Shown: positions 54,040 through 62,441, numbered from the stretch's first letter. The stretch: 64,000 nucleotides of DNA from Acidaminobacter sp964416305 (GCA_964416305.1 CAYQDM010000015.1:27237-91236), one strand, 5' to 3'. Made by a program: numbers and translations. Notes: generated by a model from the sequence alone, not told the origin.

Positions 54040-54126
54040 CGGCCGGCGGCCTATTGCGGCAGGTGGCCTATTGCGGCTGGGGCCTTTCGCTGCCTGTGGC
54101 CTCTTACGGCCTGTGGCCTATCCCCC
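54040..54126. repeat. G+C-rich imperfect tandem repeat, about 17-bp unit
   Basis: About five units of TGGCCTATTGCGGCTGG and variants (GGCCTATTGCGGC, GGCCTTTCGCTGC, GGCCTCTTACGGC, GGCCTAT) lie in an otherwise A+T-rich 375-base gap without a gene. A similar GGCCTTTGGCCTATTG piece occurs near 63831. Confidence 0.7.
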
Positions 54127-54157
54127 CGCTTCCACTTAATCATAAGCCCCAAAAAAC

Positions 54158-54204
54158 AAAAAGAAGCGGATCATTGGACTAATACACCGTGATCCACTTC
54201 TTTT
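54158..54204 (-). terminator. Terminator of the GSK-repeat gene
   Basis: AAAAGAAG-GGATCA pairs with TGATCC-CTTCTTTT; on the minus strand T5GT6 follows. Confidence 0.83.
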
Positions 54205-54210
54205 GCTTTA

Positions 54211-54672
54211 TTACTTAACTTTCTTAATCACAATTTCGTACGCCGAGCCATCCTCCATGGTGACGAGGACACCTAGCTGCGCACTTTGAACGCCGGCTTT
54301 CTTAAAAGATTGGATCTTCTCTGCGCCGTAATCCGTTGGTTCTTCAAACACATCTTCCAGAAGCAGTTCGAGAATCAGTTGGTCTGTCATGGCTTTGACA
54401 GGACTGTTGAACTTGGAGCCATCAGAGAATTTTTCAAATCCCGTTGATCTTTCCCCACTTGAGGGCTTCGATCCGCTTAAGGGTTTTGATCCGCTGATGG
54501 TTTTTGCGCCACCGGTTGGCTTCGATCCCCCAAAGGACTTCGATCCCCCTGATGATTTTACCCCTCCAGACGCCTTCGAACCCCCGGTACCTTTCCCTTG
54601 ACCTGCTGACTTTGTGCCAGACTCAGATTTATCCTTCCATGACGGCTTGCTTTTCGATACGATTTTTGCCAT
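54211..54672 (-). CDS. Small protein with Gly/Ser/Lys-repeat N-terminus, unknown function
   Basis: AAGGAG precedes the ATG (153 residues). Residues 1-80 are low complexity: repeats of the type GGSKxxGGSKxxGG, very basic and flexible, without hydrophobic signal. Residues 88-153 look folded: FNSPVKAMTDQLILELLLEDVFEEP, then SFKKAGVQSAQLGVLVTMEDGSAYEIVIKKVK, a helix and beta hairpin pattern. I know no family for it. A basic disordered tail of this kind suggests binding to nucleic acid or an acidic surface, but this is speculation. It is a single gene with its own terminator. Confidence 0.7.
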   Translation of the reverse strand: MAKIVSKSKPSWKDKSESGTKSAGQGKGTGGSKASGGVKSSGGSKSFGGSKPTGGAKTISGSKPLSGSKPSSGERSTGFEKFSDGSKFNSPVKAMTDQLILELLLEDVFEEPTDYGAEKIQSFKKAGVQSAQLGVLVTMEDGSAYEIVIKKVK

Positions 54673-54751
54673 ACTTTGACGCTCCTTGTTCGAAATTTAT
54701 AAATGTGGCGAGAACACCCGTGACTTCAGTCATGGGAGGTTCAAGGATGAC

Positions 54752-55633
54752 TTAGACTTTCGCAGCCTCTATCAGCGCTTGAATGTTAAATTTTTTCATT
54801 TTGAGGAAAGCTTGTGTGACTCTCGACAGCTGCTCTGTGTCCTCCGTTGCCATTAAATCATTCATGATTGAAGGCACAATCTGCCAGGAGAGACCAAACT
54901 TATCCTTCAGCCAGCCACACTGCTCCGCTTCAGGAACGGCACTGAGGGCCGCCCAAAAACGATCGATCTCCTCCTGAGTATCGCAGTGGACCACCAGGGA
55001 AACCGCCTCATTAAAAGTGAAGTCATGTTCATATGCACTGTCCATGGCAGCAATTTGAAAGCCATTCAGAGTAAATTGCATGTGCTGAATCGTTCCTGGT
55101 TTATTCGGCGGCCAGCCCTCTTCATAGCGCATTATACCGCCAATTTCAGAATTGTCGAAGAGACTGACATAAAACTCAGCCGCCGATTCTGCATTGCCGC
55201 ACTGATCTCCAACAAACATGAGGGTCGGTTTGATTTTTTGTGTGATTGGCGCCTCCCCCGTGCACATAAACTGCCAGGACAGGCCATACTTGTCCATCAG
55301 CCAGCCGTATCTGGCGCTGAAATCATAAGTGTCCAGCGGCATGAGCGCAGCACCGCCTTCGATCATTTTTCCCCAGAAAGCGTCCACCTCTTCAGGTGTG
55401 CGGCAAGAGACCAGAAAGGATACCGCAGGTGTGAACTTGAAGTACGGTCCCGCAGAAATAAGCATGAAGTCCTGGCCGGCGAGCTGGATTGAAAGGATTT
55501 CCGCATCCCCGGAAGGTGTGTCCTTAAGGATATTTTTGATGAGGAGCCTGGAATTCTCGAATAGTGACATGTAGAACTCTGCAGCTTCAGCAGCTTCCGT
55601 GTCGAACCATAAATGCGGCACTATTTTTTGCAT
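54752..55633 (-). CDS. VOC-superfamily protein, two PhnB/3-demethylubiquinone methyltransferase-like domains
   Basis: ATG at 55633 follows AAGGAGGAT (293 residues). Two homologous halves are evident. The first begins IVPHLWFDTEAAEAAEFYMSLFENS and contains GQDFMLISAGPYFKFTPAVSFLVSC-TPEEVDAFW. The second begins IKPTLMFVGDQCGNAESAAEFYVSLFDNS and contains GFQIAAMDSAYEHDFTFNEAVSLVVHCDTQEEIDRFW. Each ends GWLMDKYGLSWQ or GWLKDKFGLSWQIVP. This is the PhnB-like glyoxalase-fold family, whose name as methyltransferase is historical; no SAM site is present. Function unknown. Confidence 0.9.
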   Translation of the reverse strand: MQKIVPHLWFDTEAAEAAEFYMSLFENSRLLIKNILKDTPSGDAEILSIQLAGQDFMLISAGPYFKFTPAVSFLVSCRTPEEVDAFWGKMIEGGAALMPLDTYDFSARYGWLMDKYGLSWQFMCTGEAPITQKIKPTLMFVGDQCGNAESAAEFYVSLFDNSEIGGIMRYEEGWPPNKPGTIQHMQFTLNGFQIAAMDSAYEHDFTFNEAVSLVVHCDTQEEIDRFWAALSAVPEAEQCGWLKDKFGLSWQIVPSIMNDLMATEDTEQLSRVTQAFLKMKKFNIQALIEAAKV

Positions 55634-55696
55634 GAAGATCCTCCTTAAAATTTTACAGAACTTCGGTGAGTACGACGCGTTCAATAGCCATGAGGG

Positions 55697-55728
55697 TGAA
55701 ACCGGGTGTCAGACACCCGGTTTCAGCA
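55697..55728. repeat. Perfect palindromic repeat with core GGTGTCAGACACC
   Basis: The best-preserved member of the repeat family: GAAACCGGGTGTC and its exact complement surround one central base, with matching TGA-rich flanks. It is intergenic, just downstream of the ExbD-like gene. Confidence 0.75.
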
Positions 55729-55735
55729 CTAATCC

Positions 55736-56146
55736 CTACTCCTCAATCACATAAGACAGGTTCTTAGCCTCAAGCATCTCTTCTACTTCTTTGAAAAGCG
55801 CGTAGTTCGCCTGCTGATCACTTAGGACAAACAGAGTATTTTCATCTGCTTCCAGCAGAAAAGCCGCGAAGGTGTCCCGGGTAAAGGTCTCGCCATCCAC
55901 CTGAATAGCTGTCTCGGAAATTGTAATTTTGATTTCCTGAGTTGTGTCCTGAGGCGTTTCAGCCACCGGTTCAGCGACCGGCTTTACAACAGGCCCTGAA
56001 ACAGGAGACGGACTCAGCAGGGACAGATAATCCCCCGTTCCGAGGCCTAAGCGCTCACCAAACAGAAGCAATAAGACGACCAGCAGAATAAAAGTCAAAA
56101 ACAGTCGTAAAAATCTGCGTTTCTTTTTGGGTTTTTTCCCGTCCAT
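55736..56146 (-). CDS. Single-helix membrane protein with ExbD-like extracytoplasmic domain
   Basis: ATG at 56146 follows CAGGAGGG (136 residues). A basic N-terminus (DGKKPKKKRRF) and one membrane helix (about 12-30) are followed by a Pro/Val-rich linker. The C-terminal domain reads KITISETAIQVDGETFTRDTFAAFLLEADENTLFVLSDQQANYALFKEVEEMLEAKNLSYVIEE. Its order (beta strand with I-V-D-G, helix, strand, D-x-x-A-x-Y then helix) is that of the ExbD/TolR periplasmic domain, although the helix lacks the channel aspartate. Third gene of the exbB-exbD set, 36 bases downstream of exbD. Probably a partner of the same motor. Confidence 0.65.
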   Translation of the reverse strand: MDGKKPKKKRRFLRLFLTFILLVVLLLLFGERLGLGTGDYLSLLSPSPVSGPVVKPVAEPVAETPQDTTQEIKITISETAIQVDGETFTRDTFAAFLLEADENTLFVLSDQQANYALFKEVEEMLEAKNLSYVIEE

Positions 56147-56182
56147 GGGCAGCCCTCCTGAAATGGGTATCCTCACTTGTCA

Positions 56183-56728
56183 TTAATTCAGCTGTATGAA
56201 ATAGGTTTTGGGTAGCGGATTTTCACCGGTCCATTCTTTTATTGCCTCAAGTGCCATTAAATAGGCATATCTATAGGTGCTGGTGTCAGCTTTTAAGGTG
56301 ACGAGACACATAGGCACTTCGCCCGAAAACCTCTGAAGCTCCTCGTCGAGGGCTTGACGAATGGCGCTGATTTGCAGGTCACGTCGTTCAGGCTGATCCA
56401 CTAAATAAAGACCAGTCGGCCGATGGTCAATAAAAATCTGATTGCGGATCGAACGAAGTTCGACATCCAATACCAGGACCTTCTCGACCAGAAAGTCGTA
56501 TTTAACGCGCTCATCCCCAGCATTCAGACCGACCGCTGACACCTGATCCATCACCGCCTCGAGTTCGAGGGCCATCTGAGTATTTTCTGACCTCAGCTCA
56601 TCCAGCTCAGACGCATAAGCGCCTTCCAACTGGCGCTGACCGACGGTTTGATTGATCAATACCGCAAACAGCAGAATCAAAAAAATATCCAGCAGAGGCG
56701 TCAAATCCATCCAAGAATTACGTTTCAT
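56183..56728 (-). CDS. ExbD/MotB-like proton-channel partner
   Basis: ATG at 56728 overlaps the end of the ExbB-like gene by 11 bases; the open frame upstream to 56821 lies within that gene. The 181-residue protein starts MKRNSWMDLTPLLDIFLILLFAVLINQTV. This is the ExbD/MotB helix with the proton-carrying aspartate (PLLD, Asp14). A coiled-coil stretch (about 30-75) leads to an extracytoplasmic domain ending KTYFIQLN. Together with the ExbB-like protein it should form an ion-driven motor unit. The coiled coil is not part of standard ExbD, so this is a variant. What it drives is unknown. Confidence 0.78.
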   Translation of the reverse strand: MKRNSWMDLTPLLDIFLILLFAVLINQTVGQRQLEGAYASELDELRSENTQMALELEAVMDQVSAVGLNAGDERVKYDFLVEKVLVLDVELRSIRNQIFIDHRPTGLYLVDQPERRDLQISAIRQALDEELQRFSGEVPMCLVTLKADTSTYRYAYLMALEAIKEWTGENPLPKTYFIQLN

Positions 56729-57239
56729 CCCGGATCCCCCACTCTTCAAAGTGGTCGATGCGCTCCAGCAGCATCTTGAGGTTTTCCTGGTTTTGCTCGA
56801 CCATCGGCAAAAGCCCTGCATCCAGAGCTTTGAAGCCTAAGGCACATACAAGGCCCCAGAAGGTGGAAGTCAGCGCCACGGTGAAGCTGAGGGTGACGTC
56901 CTGCTGGCTGAGGTCAACCATGCCGAGAAGGGACAGGATGGTGCCGAGCATTCCCAGGAGCGGAAAGGCGCTGTTAATGGCAGAGAAGAGACTGTAATAA
57001 TGGATTTCGTCCGCCCGCATGGCGATCAGGGCGTTCAGGTCGAGCTTGTCCTCCTGTCGTTTGCCTCTGACGCGGTCCACGAGCAGGCTCACAGGGACGT
57101 AGATCTTGGGCTGCAGCTTGTTTGTCAGCGAATGGCTCGCCTGCTTCACCCTGGGGTAGATCACAATGGCGTTAAAGACGGCCAGCAGTAGGATGATCAG
57201 GTCGTAGCCGGCGAGATTTTTGAGTAGGATGCCAAGCAT
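56718..57239 (-). CDS. MotA/TolQ/ExbB-family proton-channel protein
   Basis: GGAGGG precedes the ATG (173 residues). The first helix is GYDLIILLLAVFNAIVIY; a cytosolic part follows; then come the paired helices typical of the family, INSAFPLLGMLGTILSLLGMVDL and VTLSFTVALTSTFWGLVCALGFKALDAGLLP. The G-M-L-G-T-I segment and the T-S-T-x-x-G segment are the ExbB/TolQ hallmarks. It is the first of three overlapping or closely spaced genes (exbB, exbD, exbD-like). No TonB-type gene or outer-membrane receptor is adjacent. Confidence 0.85.
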   Translation of the reverse strand: MLGILLKNLAGYDLIILLLAVFNAIVIYPRVKQASHSLTNKLQPKIYVPVSLLVDRVRGKRQEDKLDLNALIAMRADEIHYYSLFSAINSAFPLLGMLGTILSLLGMVDLSQQDVTLSFTVALTSTFWGLVCALGFKALDAGLLPMVEQNQENLKMLLERIDHFEEWGIRDET

Positions 57240-57422
57240 GGTGATCCCTCCAGGTTGTTATGAACTATTATTTAGGATATTTGCAATGCGGTTGAGTCAG
57301 CAATGGCGCCTAATAAATTTTATCTGCTCAATCAGTAATACCCGTAATTTAGTGAGACTTCACCTCCATTATACCCAAATATCGCTGTTTTGCGAAAAAA
57401 ACGGTTCGTTCACAACAAAAAC

Positions 57423-57486
57423 GAGGGGAAGTCCATGCTTTTCCGGAAGTTAGGGGGGCCAACTTCCTCAGCATTTACTTCCCCTC
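57423..57486 (-). terminator. Nested hairpin terminator after the M6 protease gene
   Basis: GAGGGGAAGT and ACTTCCCCTC form the outer stem, with a nested GGAAGTT/AACTTCC hairpin; on the minus strand GT5GTTG follows. Confidence 0.7.
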
Positions 57487-57522
57487 TAAGGTGTAAGTCA
57501 ATGGGTATTGACTATTACCAGC

Positions 57523-59796
57523 TTATTTTGCAGGGCTAACCTGAATTTGCATGAACGGCGCTTGTGGATTTCTGACTTTGAGGTATGGTTCCTGAAGAAC
57601 GGTGATGAGTGTGCCGGTGTTAGGGTGTATAACACTGCCAAGTGGATTTGCATAATCATAGTGAAGGATTCTGTCGTCAAAGACCTTGACGCCTGGGAGG
57701 CTAGGGACTGGGGATAATTCACCTCCATGATGAATGTTTGGAATACCATCCGTTGGTGCAATTGTGAAGGTTGAATCATAAGACTGTATACGATTTCGCC
57801 ACAAACCACTATCAATTCTAAAGAGTGCATCATAATGTGCGTCAATCGGAAGCAATAAACCATGTCCTGGGTGGAGTTCGGTGTTATTATCCAATTGTGA
57901 TGTATCCCAGTAGTGGATAAGTAGACCATCCTGATAAGCAAAATGATCCACATAATCAGGTAATTCAGGCAATAATGGCTCTGGGTCTTGAGATCCATCA
58001 TTATCATCAACATACCCGAAATAATATGGTCCCACTTTCAGAGTACTATCATATCCCAGGTAGGATCTATATTCGGCAATGTAATAGTGGTTGTATAATC
58101 TCCCTTCATCGCCATTTGAAACCTTAAATTTATCAAATATCCAGCCAGTATCAATTTCAGCACCATCAGTTACATATCCAGTTACACTAATGTTATCAAT
58201 CATGAAACCAGATTCTGCAACAGCAACGTCTGTCCAGTATCTAAAACCGAGAATACAATCACCTGTGTAAGCTGACAAATCTGCGGTCAGATCAATCCAA
58301 TTTCCTAAGCTGCTACCCGTGATACCATGTCCAAAATTCTGTCCATTCGGATCATCCATTGTTGAGAGATTGGTATGAATTGGGATCCAGTTAGCACCGT
58401 TATCCGTCGAAGCAACCAGATAAGCATAATCCCAGTCAAGTTCAATTTCAAATTTCACTTTTGCTGTCAAAGTTGAACCGGCCTGAAGATTGAATGCCTT
58501 AAACATATAATTGTCCAGGTTGTTTCCTGATCCGCTGTAATAGAAATAATCACCCTCAAATGGATCGGAAATATGACTTCCAACAAATTTCTGCGGTAGA
58601 ATCACAAACAATCCCTGTGCCTGCTTCGTGTTAAATTCCATCGGACCTAGCCTGTGAACAGATTTCATACCTGCTCTGGCGACCTCATAATTCAACCATC
58701 CAAGCTGGAATTTCTCCCAGGCACCCATATGACTTGGTTTGGAACCAATGTCATCTAAACCGTCATTCAACCAAGAGCCTGAAGACATCAACGTCCAGAA
58801 ACCTGTACCATTCTCTCCATAATAGTCATAAAGATCAGGAAGTCCGAGGTCATGGCCAAATTCATGGGCAAAGACACCAACTCCTCCGTTTTCAGGTTGA
58901 ATAGTGTATTTACCAATCCAGTAGTCGCTGTTTCCTATCTGGATTCCGCCCAGCAAGTTGAAGGATGGGCCCGAAATCCCTATTAAATTGGAATAGGCAT
59001 ACCAGCTATGACTCCAAATCGCTTCCGCTCCTAAACTGCCGCCGCCAGCCTCTTCCCCTTCACCTGCATGAACAGACTGGAAGGTGTCAATATAGCCATC
59101 AGGCTCGTCAAAATTACTGTCGCCATCGTAGTCATAGCGGTCCCAAACGTCAAACTGACTTAAATAGACATTGATCTCAGCCGGTGTCTTCCCTGCTGCA
59201 ATCTGAGATGCATACCAACTGTTGACGCTGTCTTCAAGGAAGAACCAAACATTGGAATCCGGATTATCATCATAATAAGTGTGATTCTGAGGCACCTCCA
59301 CCCAATCCGTTACATCCCCATACACCGTGTAACGGTTGGAAGACTGTTCAATGTAATAGTTGCGCATGGAATTCGCGCCCTTGGCCTCATTGAATAATAT
59401 GTCCATGTAGTACTCTCGGCCAAAATCAGGAACCCAAATGGTCGTGTTGTCAAAATCTCGATCCGGCTCAGAGATTGAGTTGTGCGCAAAATCCGCAAAC
59501 TCCCCAAGCACCGTCCAAATGGCCCCTTCGCCTTCGCGGGCCAGTTCGACAAATTGCCCTTTGGCAACTTCGACTGTATTGCCAGCATCCTTGCCACTCA
59601 ATTTTGCTTCTAAAGCCTTCCCTTTCAATTCCAATTGCTCCGTGGTGAGTGGATCTGGCTTATTGTCCATTTTGGGCGCTTCCTCAACACCCTCCTCAAC
59701 ATTGCCGTCCCGATCAGTTACAGCATAGCCTGCAGGCATCATCCCCCAGACGAGGATGGCCATCAGCAACAATAGCCCAACTTTTTTCAAACACAT
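57523..59796 (-). CDS. Secreted M6-family (immune inhibitor A-like) metalloprotease
   Basis: ATG at 59796 follows GGAGGT by seven bases (757 residues). A signal peptide (1-25, LLLLMAILVWGMMPAGYA) is followed by a propeptide-like region. The catalytic domain has the long zinc motif FAHEFGHDLGLPDLYD (H311-E-F-G-H315, then Asp) and the Met-turn region FWTLMSSGSW. The later parts are beta-rich: a MAM/immunoglobulin-like section (about 430-560, including LGNWIDLTADLSAYTGDCILGFRYWTDVAV) and a C-terminal region of about 170 residues. Such enzymes degrade extracellular proteins, in line with growth on peptides. No other protease gene is clustered with it. Confidence 0.92.
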   Translation of the reverse strand: MCLKKVGLLLLMAILVWGMMPAGYAVTDRDGNVEEGVEEAPKMDNKPDPLTTEQLELKGKALEAKLSGKDAGNTVEVAKGQFVELAREGEGAIWTVLGEFADFAHNSISEPDRDFDNTTIWVPDFGREYYMDILFNEAKGANSMRNYYIEQSSNRYTVYGDVTDWVEVPQNHTYYDDNPDSNVWFFLEDSVNSWYASQIAAGKTPAEINVYLSQFDVWDRYDYDGDSNFDEPDGYIDTFQSVHAGEGEEAGGGSLGAEAIWSHSWYAYSNLIGISGPSFNLLGGIQIGNSDYWIGKYTIQPENGGVGVFAHEFGHDLGLPDLYDYYGENGTGFWTLMSSGSWLNDGLDDIGSKPSHMGAWEKFQLGWLNYEVARAGMKSVHRLGPMEFNTKQAQGLFVILPQKFVGSHISDPFEGDYFYYSGSGNNLDNYMFKAFNLQAGSTLTAKVKFEIELDWDYAYLVASTDNGANWIPIHTNLSTMDDPNGQNFGHGITGSSLGNWIDLTADLSAYTGDCILGFRYWTDVAVAESGFMIDNISVTGYVTDGAEIDTGWIFDKFKVSNGDEGRLYNHYYIAEYRSYLGYDSTLKVGPYYFGYVDDNDGSQDPEPLLPELPDYVDHFAYQDGLLIHYWDTSQLDNNTELHPGHGLLLPIDAHYDALFRIDSGLWRNRIQSYDSTFTIAPTDGIPNIHHGGELSPVPSLPGVKVFDDRILHYDYANPLGSVIHPNTGTLITVLQEPYLKVRNPQAPFMQIQVSPAK

Positions 59797-59919
59797 TTTC
59801 AAGACCTCCAAATTTTTTACAAGTCAAATCGCCATTACCATCCATCCTTACATAAATTAGAATATCCCTCAACATCAAGCACACTTGCATGACCACCCCC
59901 TTTTTTAACAGCATTTTCC

Positions 59920-60117
59920 TCAATAAAAAAAACCGACCTTCATTCTTGGTCGGTTACGCTGTTGGCTCCTGTGGGGAAACGCGTCCATATGATCCTCACA
60001 TTCATCACTTCCGCCACATTTATACCCATTTTTCAAAAACTTATTTGCAAGCCATTTCAATTTACCCGTGGCATCGATTAATTTCTTGATGCCGAATTCA
60101 GATACCAGTCTTCCCAC
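59920..60117 (-). CDS. Possible small orphan protein, low confidence
   Basis: A 65-codon frame starts at GTG with a weak AAGAGAAA upstream. The first 35 residues (GRLVSEFGIKKLIDATGKLKWLANKFLKNG) would form a basic amphipathic helix, followed by CGGSDEC. The frame runs through a strong terminator at 59931-59955, unusual for a real gene, so a non-coding RNA ending there is at least as likely. It lies in the 476-base gap between the M6 protease and glucosaminidase genes, which otherwise shows nothing. Confidence 0.25.
   Translation of the reverse strand: MGRLVSEFGIKKLIDATGKLKWLANKFLKNGYKCGGSDECEDHMDAFPHRSQQRNRPRMKVGFFY
59931..59955 (-). terminator. Strong minus-strand terminator without an assigned gene
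   Basis: AACCGACC and GGTCGGTT form a perfect 8-bp stem with a 9-base loop; on the minus strand T8 follows. It implies a minus-strand transcript starting between about 60000 and 60170. Confidence 0.8.
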
Positions 60118-60272
60118 TTTCTCTTCGATCGCCCATCTTACTCCCGAATATGTTATCCTAGAGTAGGATGAAACTTTTCACCCCTTTCCGACGTCTAAAA
60201 TTTAAGGCTTTTCTGCCGATGGTCACAACCCGACACCACACCTATCATTCAACTATTGGGGGAATTCACACC

Positions 60273-62441
60273 ATGATTTTTAAACTCGACTCATCACCAA
60301 AACCGAACCTCTCCGCGGCAAAAAACAAAAAAATCAAAGCCATCCTGCTCACCGCCTTTTTAACCGCATCCTTCGGCATTTTGACACCTTCCTTTGCCGC
60401 TCCAGCCAGCACCTCACCTGTCAACCTCATCATTGACGGCCAGTTGATCACCGCTGACCCTGCACCTATGATCAAAAACGACCGCACTGTCGTGCCCCTG
60501 CGCGTCGTCTCAGAGACCCTGGGCGCCGAGGTCACCTGGAACGCAGCCGATCGCTCCGTTTTGATTGAAAAAGGCACCAGAACCATCCTCCTGAGAATCG
60601 ACCGCAGTCTCGTCGACTACACTTTCGACGGTCTCAAGCACTACCAGCTCAGCGACGTCCAGCCCTTCATCCATCAGGACCGGACCTTTGTGCCCCTGCG
60701 CCTGATCAGCAACGCCTTGGGTGTGGGCATCTCATGGGAGGATTCCACCCGGACCGTGCGTGTGAATTCCTCGACGAGCGCCGTGGTCGAGCCCTTCTTC
60801 GACATCAAACTCACATCGATCAAGCCTAATGCCCTCATTCCCGGCACCGTCAGCCTTCAGTCGACCTTTACATCTGCACCGCCAACCGCGGCTGCCAAGA
60901 TCAAATATCTCCTGGTGGATCCTGCGACAGGCAAGGGTTTGGTGATTGCTCAAGGCACCGATCTGTTCGGTTCCTACACCTGGAATCCTAAAATGAGGGA
61001 TCAGGGCTCGAAAGTCCTCGCTGCAGCCCTTTATTCTGCCGATGGTCGGTTTCTCGGCGGAGACGCAGTTCCTGTAACCATTGGCATCAGTCCTGCTGTG
61101 GCCTTGACGGTCACCGGCGCAGAGGCCGGCCAACCGGCGACGGGTACGGTCAACCTGAATGCGCGCCTCAACTTTGGCGCTGCTTACGTAAAATATGAGA
61201 TCGTCCACCTCGCATCAGGTAAAACCCTCGCTACGGACGTCCAGGATCCGCTGGGCACGTACGCGTGGACCCCAACTGTGGAATTTAACGGTGACGTCGC
61301 TCTGAAAGTCACCGCTTACGACCAGAAACATCAGGCCTATCCGGGACAAACCGTGAACCTCGCGGTGAACGTGCCGCGGACCCTCGCCCTGGGCGGCGTC
61401 AAGGCCGGGCAGACCATCAGCAAACCTGTCTCCCTCATTGCCGTCCGAAATTTTGATGCTCAGGCGACAGAATATATCCTTAGGGATCCCATAACCAAGA
61501 AGGAAGAATACCTGGCTCAGATCCCTTACGGCGCTCACGTCTGGTTCCCCGGACCGGCCTACACAGGCAGCAAAGAACTTTTGGTCCGAGTCAAAGACAT
61601 GACCGGCGAGTGGTACACCAGTGATCCCGTGCCGGTAGTGCTCAGCGGCTCCAACCGTCTGCTGCTGAGAGGCGCAGGACCGGATCAGGTCATCACTACC
61701 GCCGTCCCTGCCAAGTTAAGCGCCCAAAGCAATTTTGAACTCACCGGGATTCGCTACATCCTAACTCAAACGTCAACTGGCAGACAAAAAATTGTCGCCT
61801 CTCTTCAAGGCAGCGCGACTGAGTTCACCTATACCCCAGCTCCCGGCGATGATGGCCAGTACAAACTCAAAGCCGTGGCCACGACGTCTTCAGGTCAAAC
61901 CGTTGAAACCGAAGAAGTTGCGGTCACAGTCTACACAGGCAAAATCTACGGCCCTCAGCCTATCATCGAAAAGAGCAAATTCCTCAGTATGGCCTCAAAT
62001 CTGGCGGTGAACGACTTCCGTCAATCCGGTATGTCCGCCGCCCTGCAAACCGCTCAGGCGATCCTCGAGACCGGATGGGGCCAGAGCGTTCCCGTTGACA
62101 AATACACCGGACGCCTTTCGTCCAACCTCTTCGGCATCAAAGGGAGCGGCCCTGCCGGCTCCGTCACCTCCAACACCTGGGAAGAATACAACGGCGTTGC
62201 CTTCAGGGTAGATGCAAAGTTCAGGGCCTACTACAGTGCCAACGAGAGCTGGGCAGACCACAAGAAATTCTTGTTGACCGGCGCCCGCTATGAAACCTTC
62301 CGCGGCGTCATGTTCGACAGCAGCCTCGGCGCCTGGGCGTTGAAACGGGCCGGGTATGCCACTGACTCAAAGTATCCCATCAAATTGATGGATCTGATTG
62401 AAACCCACCAACTGTACAAGCTGGACGAAATCGATTTGTAA
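60273..62441 (+). CDS. Secreted glucosaminidase with copper-amine-oxidase-like N-terminal domain
   Basis: ATG at 60273 follows TGGGGGAA (722 residues); an open frame from 60168 is rejected because its residues do not form a signal. The signal peptide ends SFAA (about 43). Residues 48-165 form two copies of the Cu_amine_oxidN1 motif (NDRTVVPLRVVSETLGAEVTWNAADRSV; QDRTFVPLRLISNALGVGISWEDSTRTV), a wall or surface domain. Four Ig-like repeats of about 95 residues follow (about 175-560). The end (567-722) is a Glucosaminidase/FlgJ-type domain: SKFLSMASNLAVNDFRQSG ... AQAILETGWGQS (catalytic Glu) ... NLFGIKGSG ... FRAYYSANESWADHKKFL. It cleaves peptidoglycan, probably during growth or separation. 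Confidence 0.9.
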   Translation: MIFKLDSSPKPNLSAAKNKKIKAILLTAFLTASFGILTPSFAAPASTSPVNLIIDGQLITADPAPMIKNDRTVVPLRVVSETLGAEVTWNAADRSVLIEKGTRTILLRIDRSLVDYTFDGLKHYQLSDVQPFIHQDRTFVPLRLISNALGVGISWEDSTRTVRVNSSTSAVVEPFFDIKLTSIKPNALIPGTVSLQSTFTSAPPTAAAKIKYLLVDPATGKGLVIAQGTDLFGSYTWNPKMRDQGSKVLAAALYSADGRFLGGDAVPVTIGISPAVALTVTGAEAGQPATGTVNLNARLNFGAAYVKYEIVHLASGKTLATDVQDPLGTYAWTPTVEFNGDVALKVTAYDQKHQAYPGQTVNLAVNVPRTLALGGVKAGQTISKPVSLIAVRNFDAQATEYILRDPITKKEEYLAQIPYGAHVWFPGPAYTGSKELLVRVKDMTGEWYTSDPVPVVLSGSNRLLLRGAGPDQVITTAVPAKLSAQSNFELTGIRYILTQTSTGRQKIVASLQGSATEFTYTPAPGDDGQYKLKAVATTSSGQTVETEEVAVTVYTGKIYGPQPIIEKSKFLSMASNLAVNDFRQSGMSAALQTAQAILETGWGQSVPVDKYTGRLSSNLFGIKGSGPAGSVTSNTWEEYNGVAFRVDAKFRAYYSANESWADHKKFLLTGARYETFRGVMFDSSLGAWALKRAGYATDSKYPIKLMDLIETHQLYKLDEIDL

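Noticed and set aside
55736..57239. ExbB/ExbD trio considered as the ZorAB part of a Zorya defence system
   Set aside because: The ExbB-like protein lacks the long cytosolic tail of ZorA, no OmpA-like domain is present in the ExbD-like proteins, and no helicase or nuclease genes follow.
60168..60272. Upstream extension of the glucosaminidase gene to 60168
   Set aside because: It would bury the signal peptide behind 35 residues. The ATG at 60273 has a better binding site and starts a normal signal sequence.
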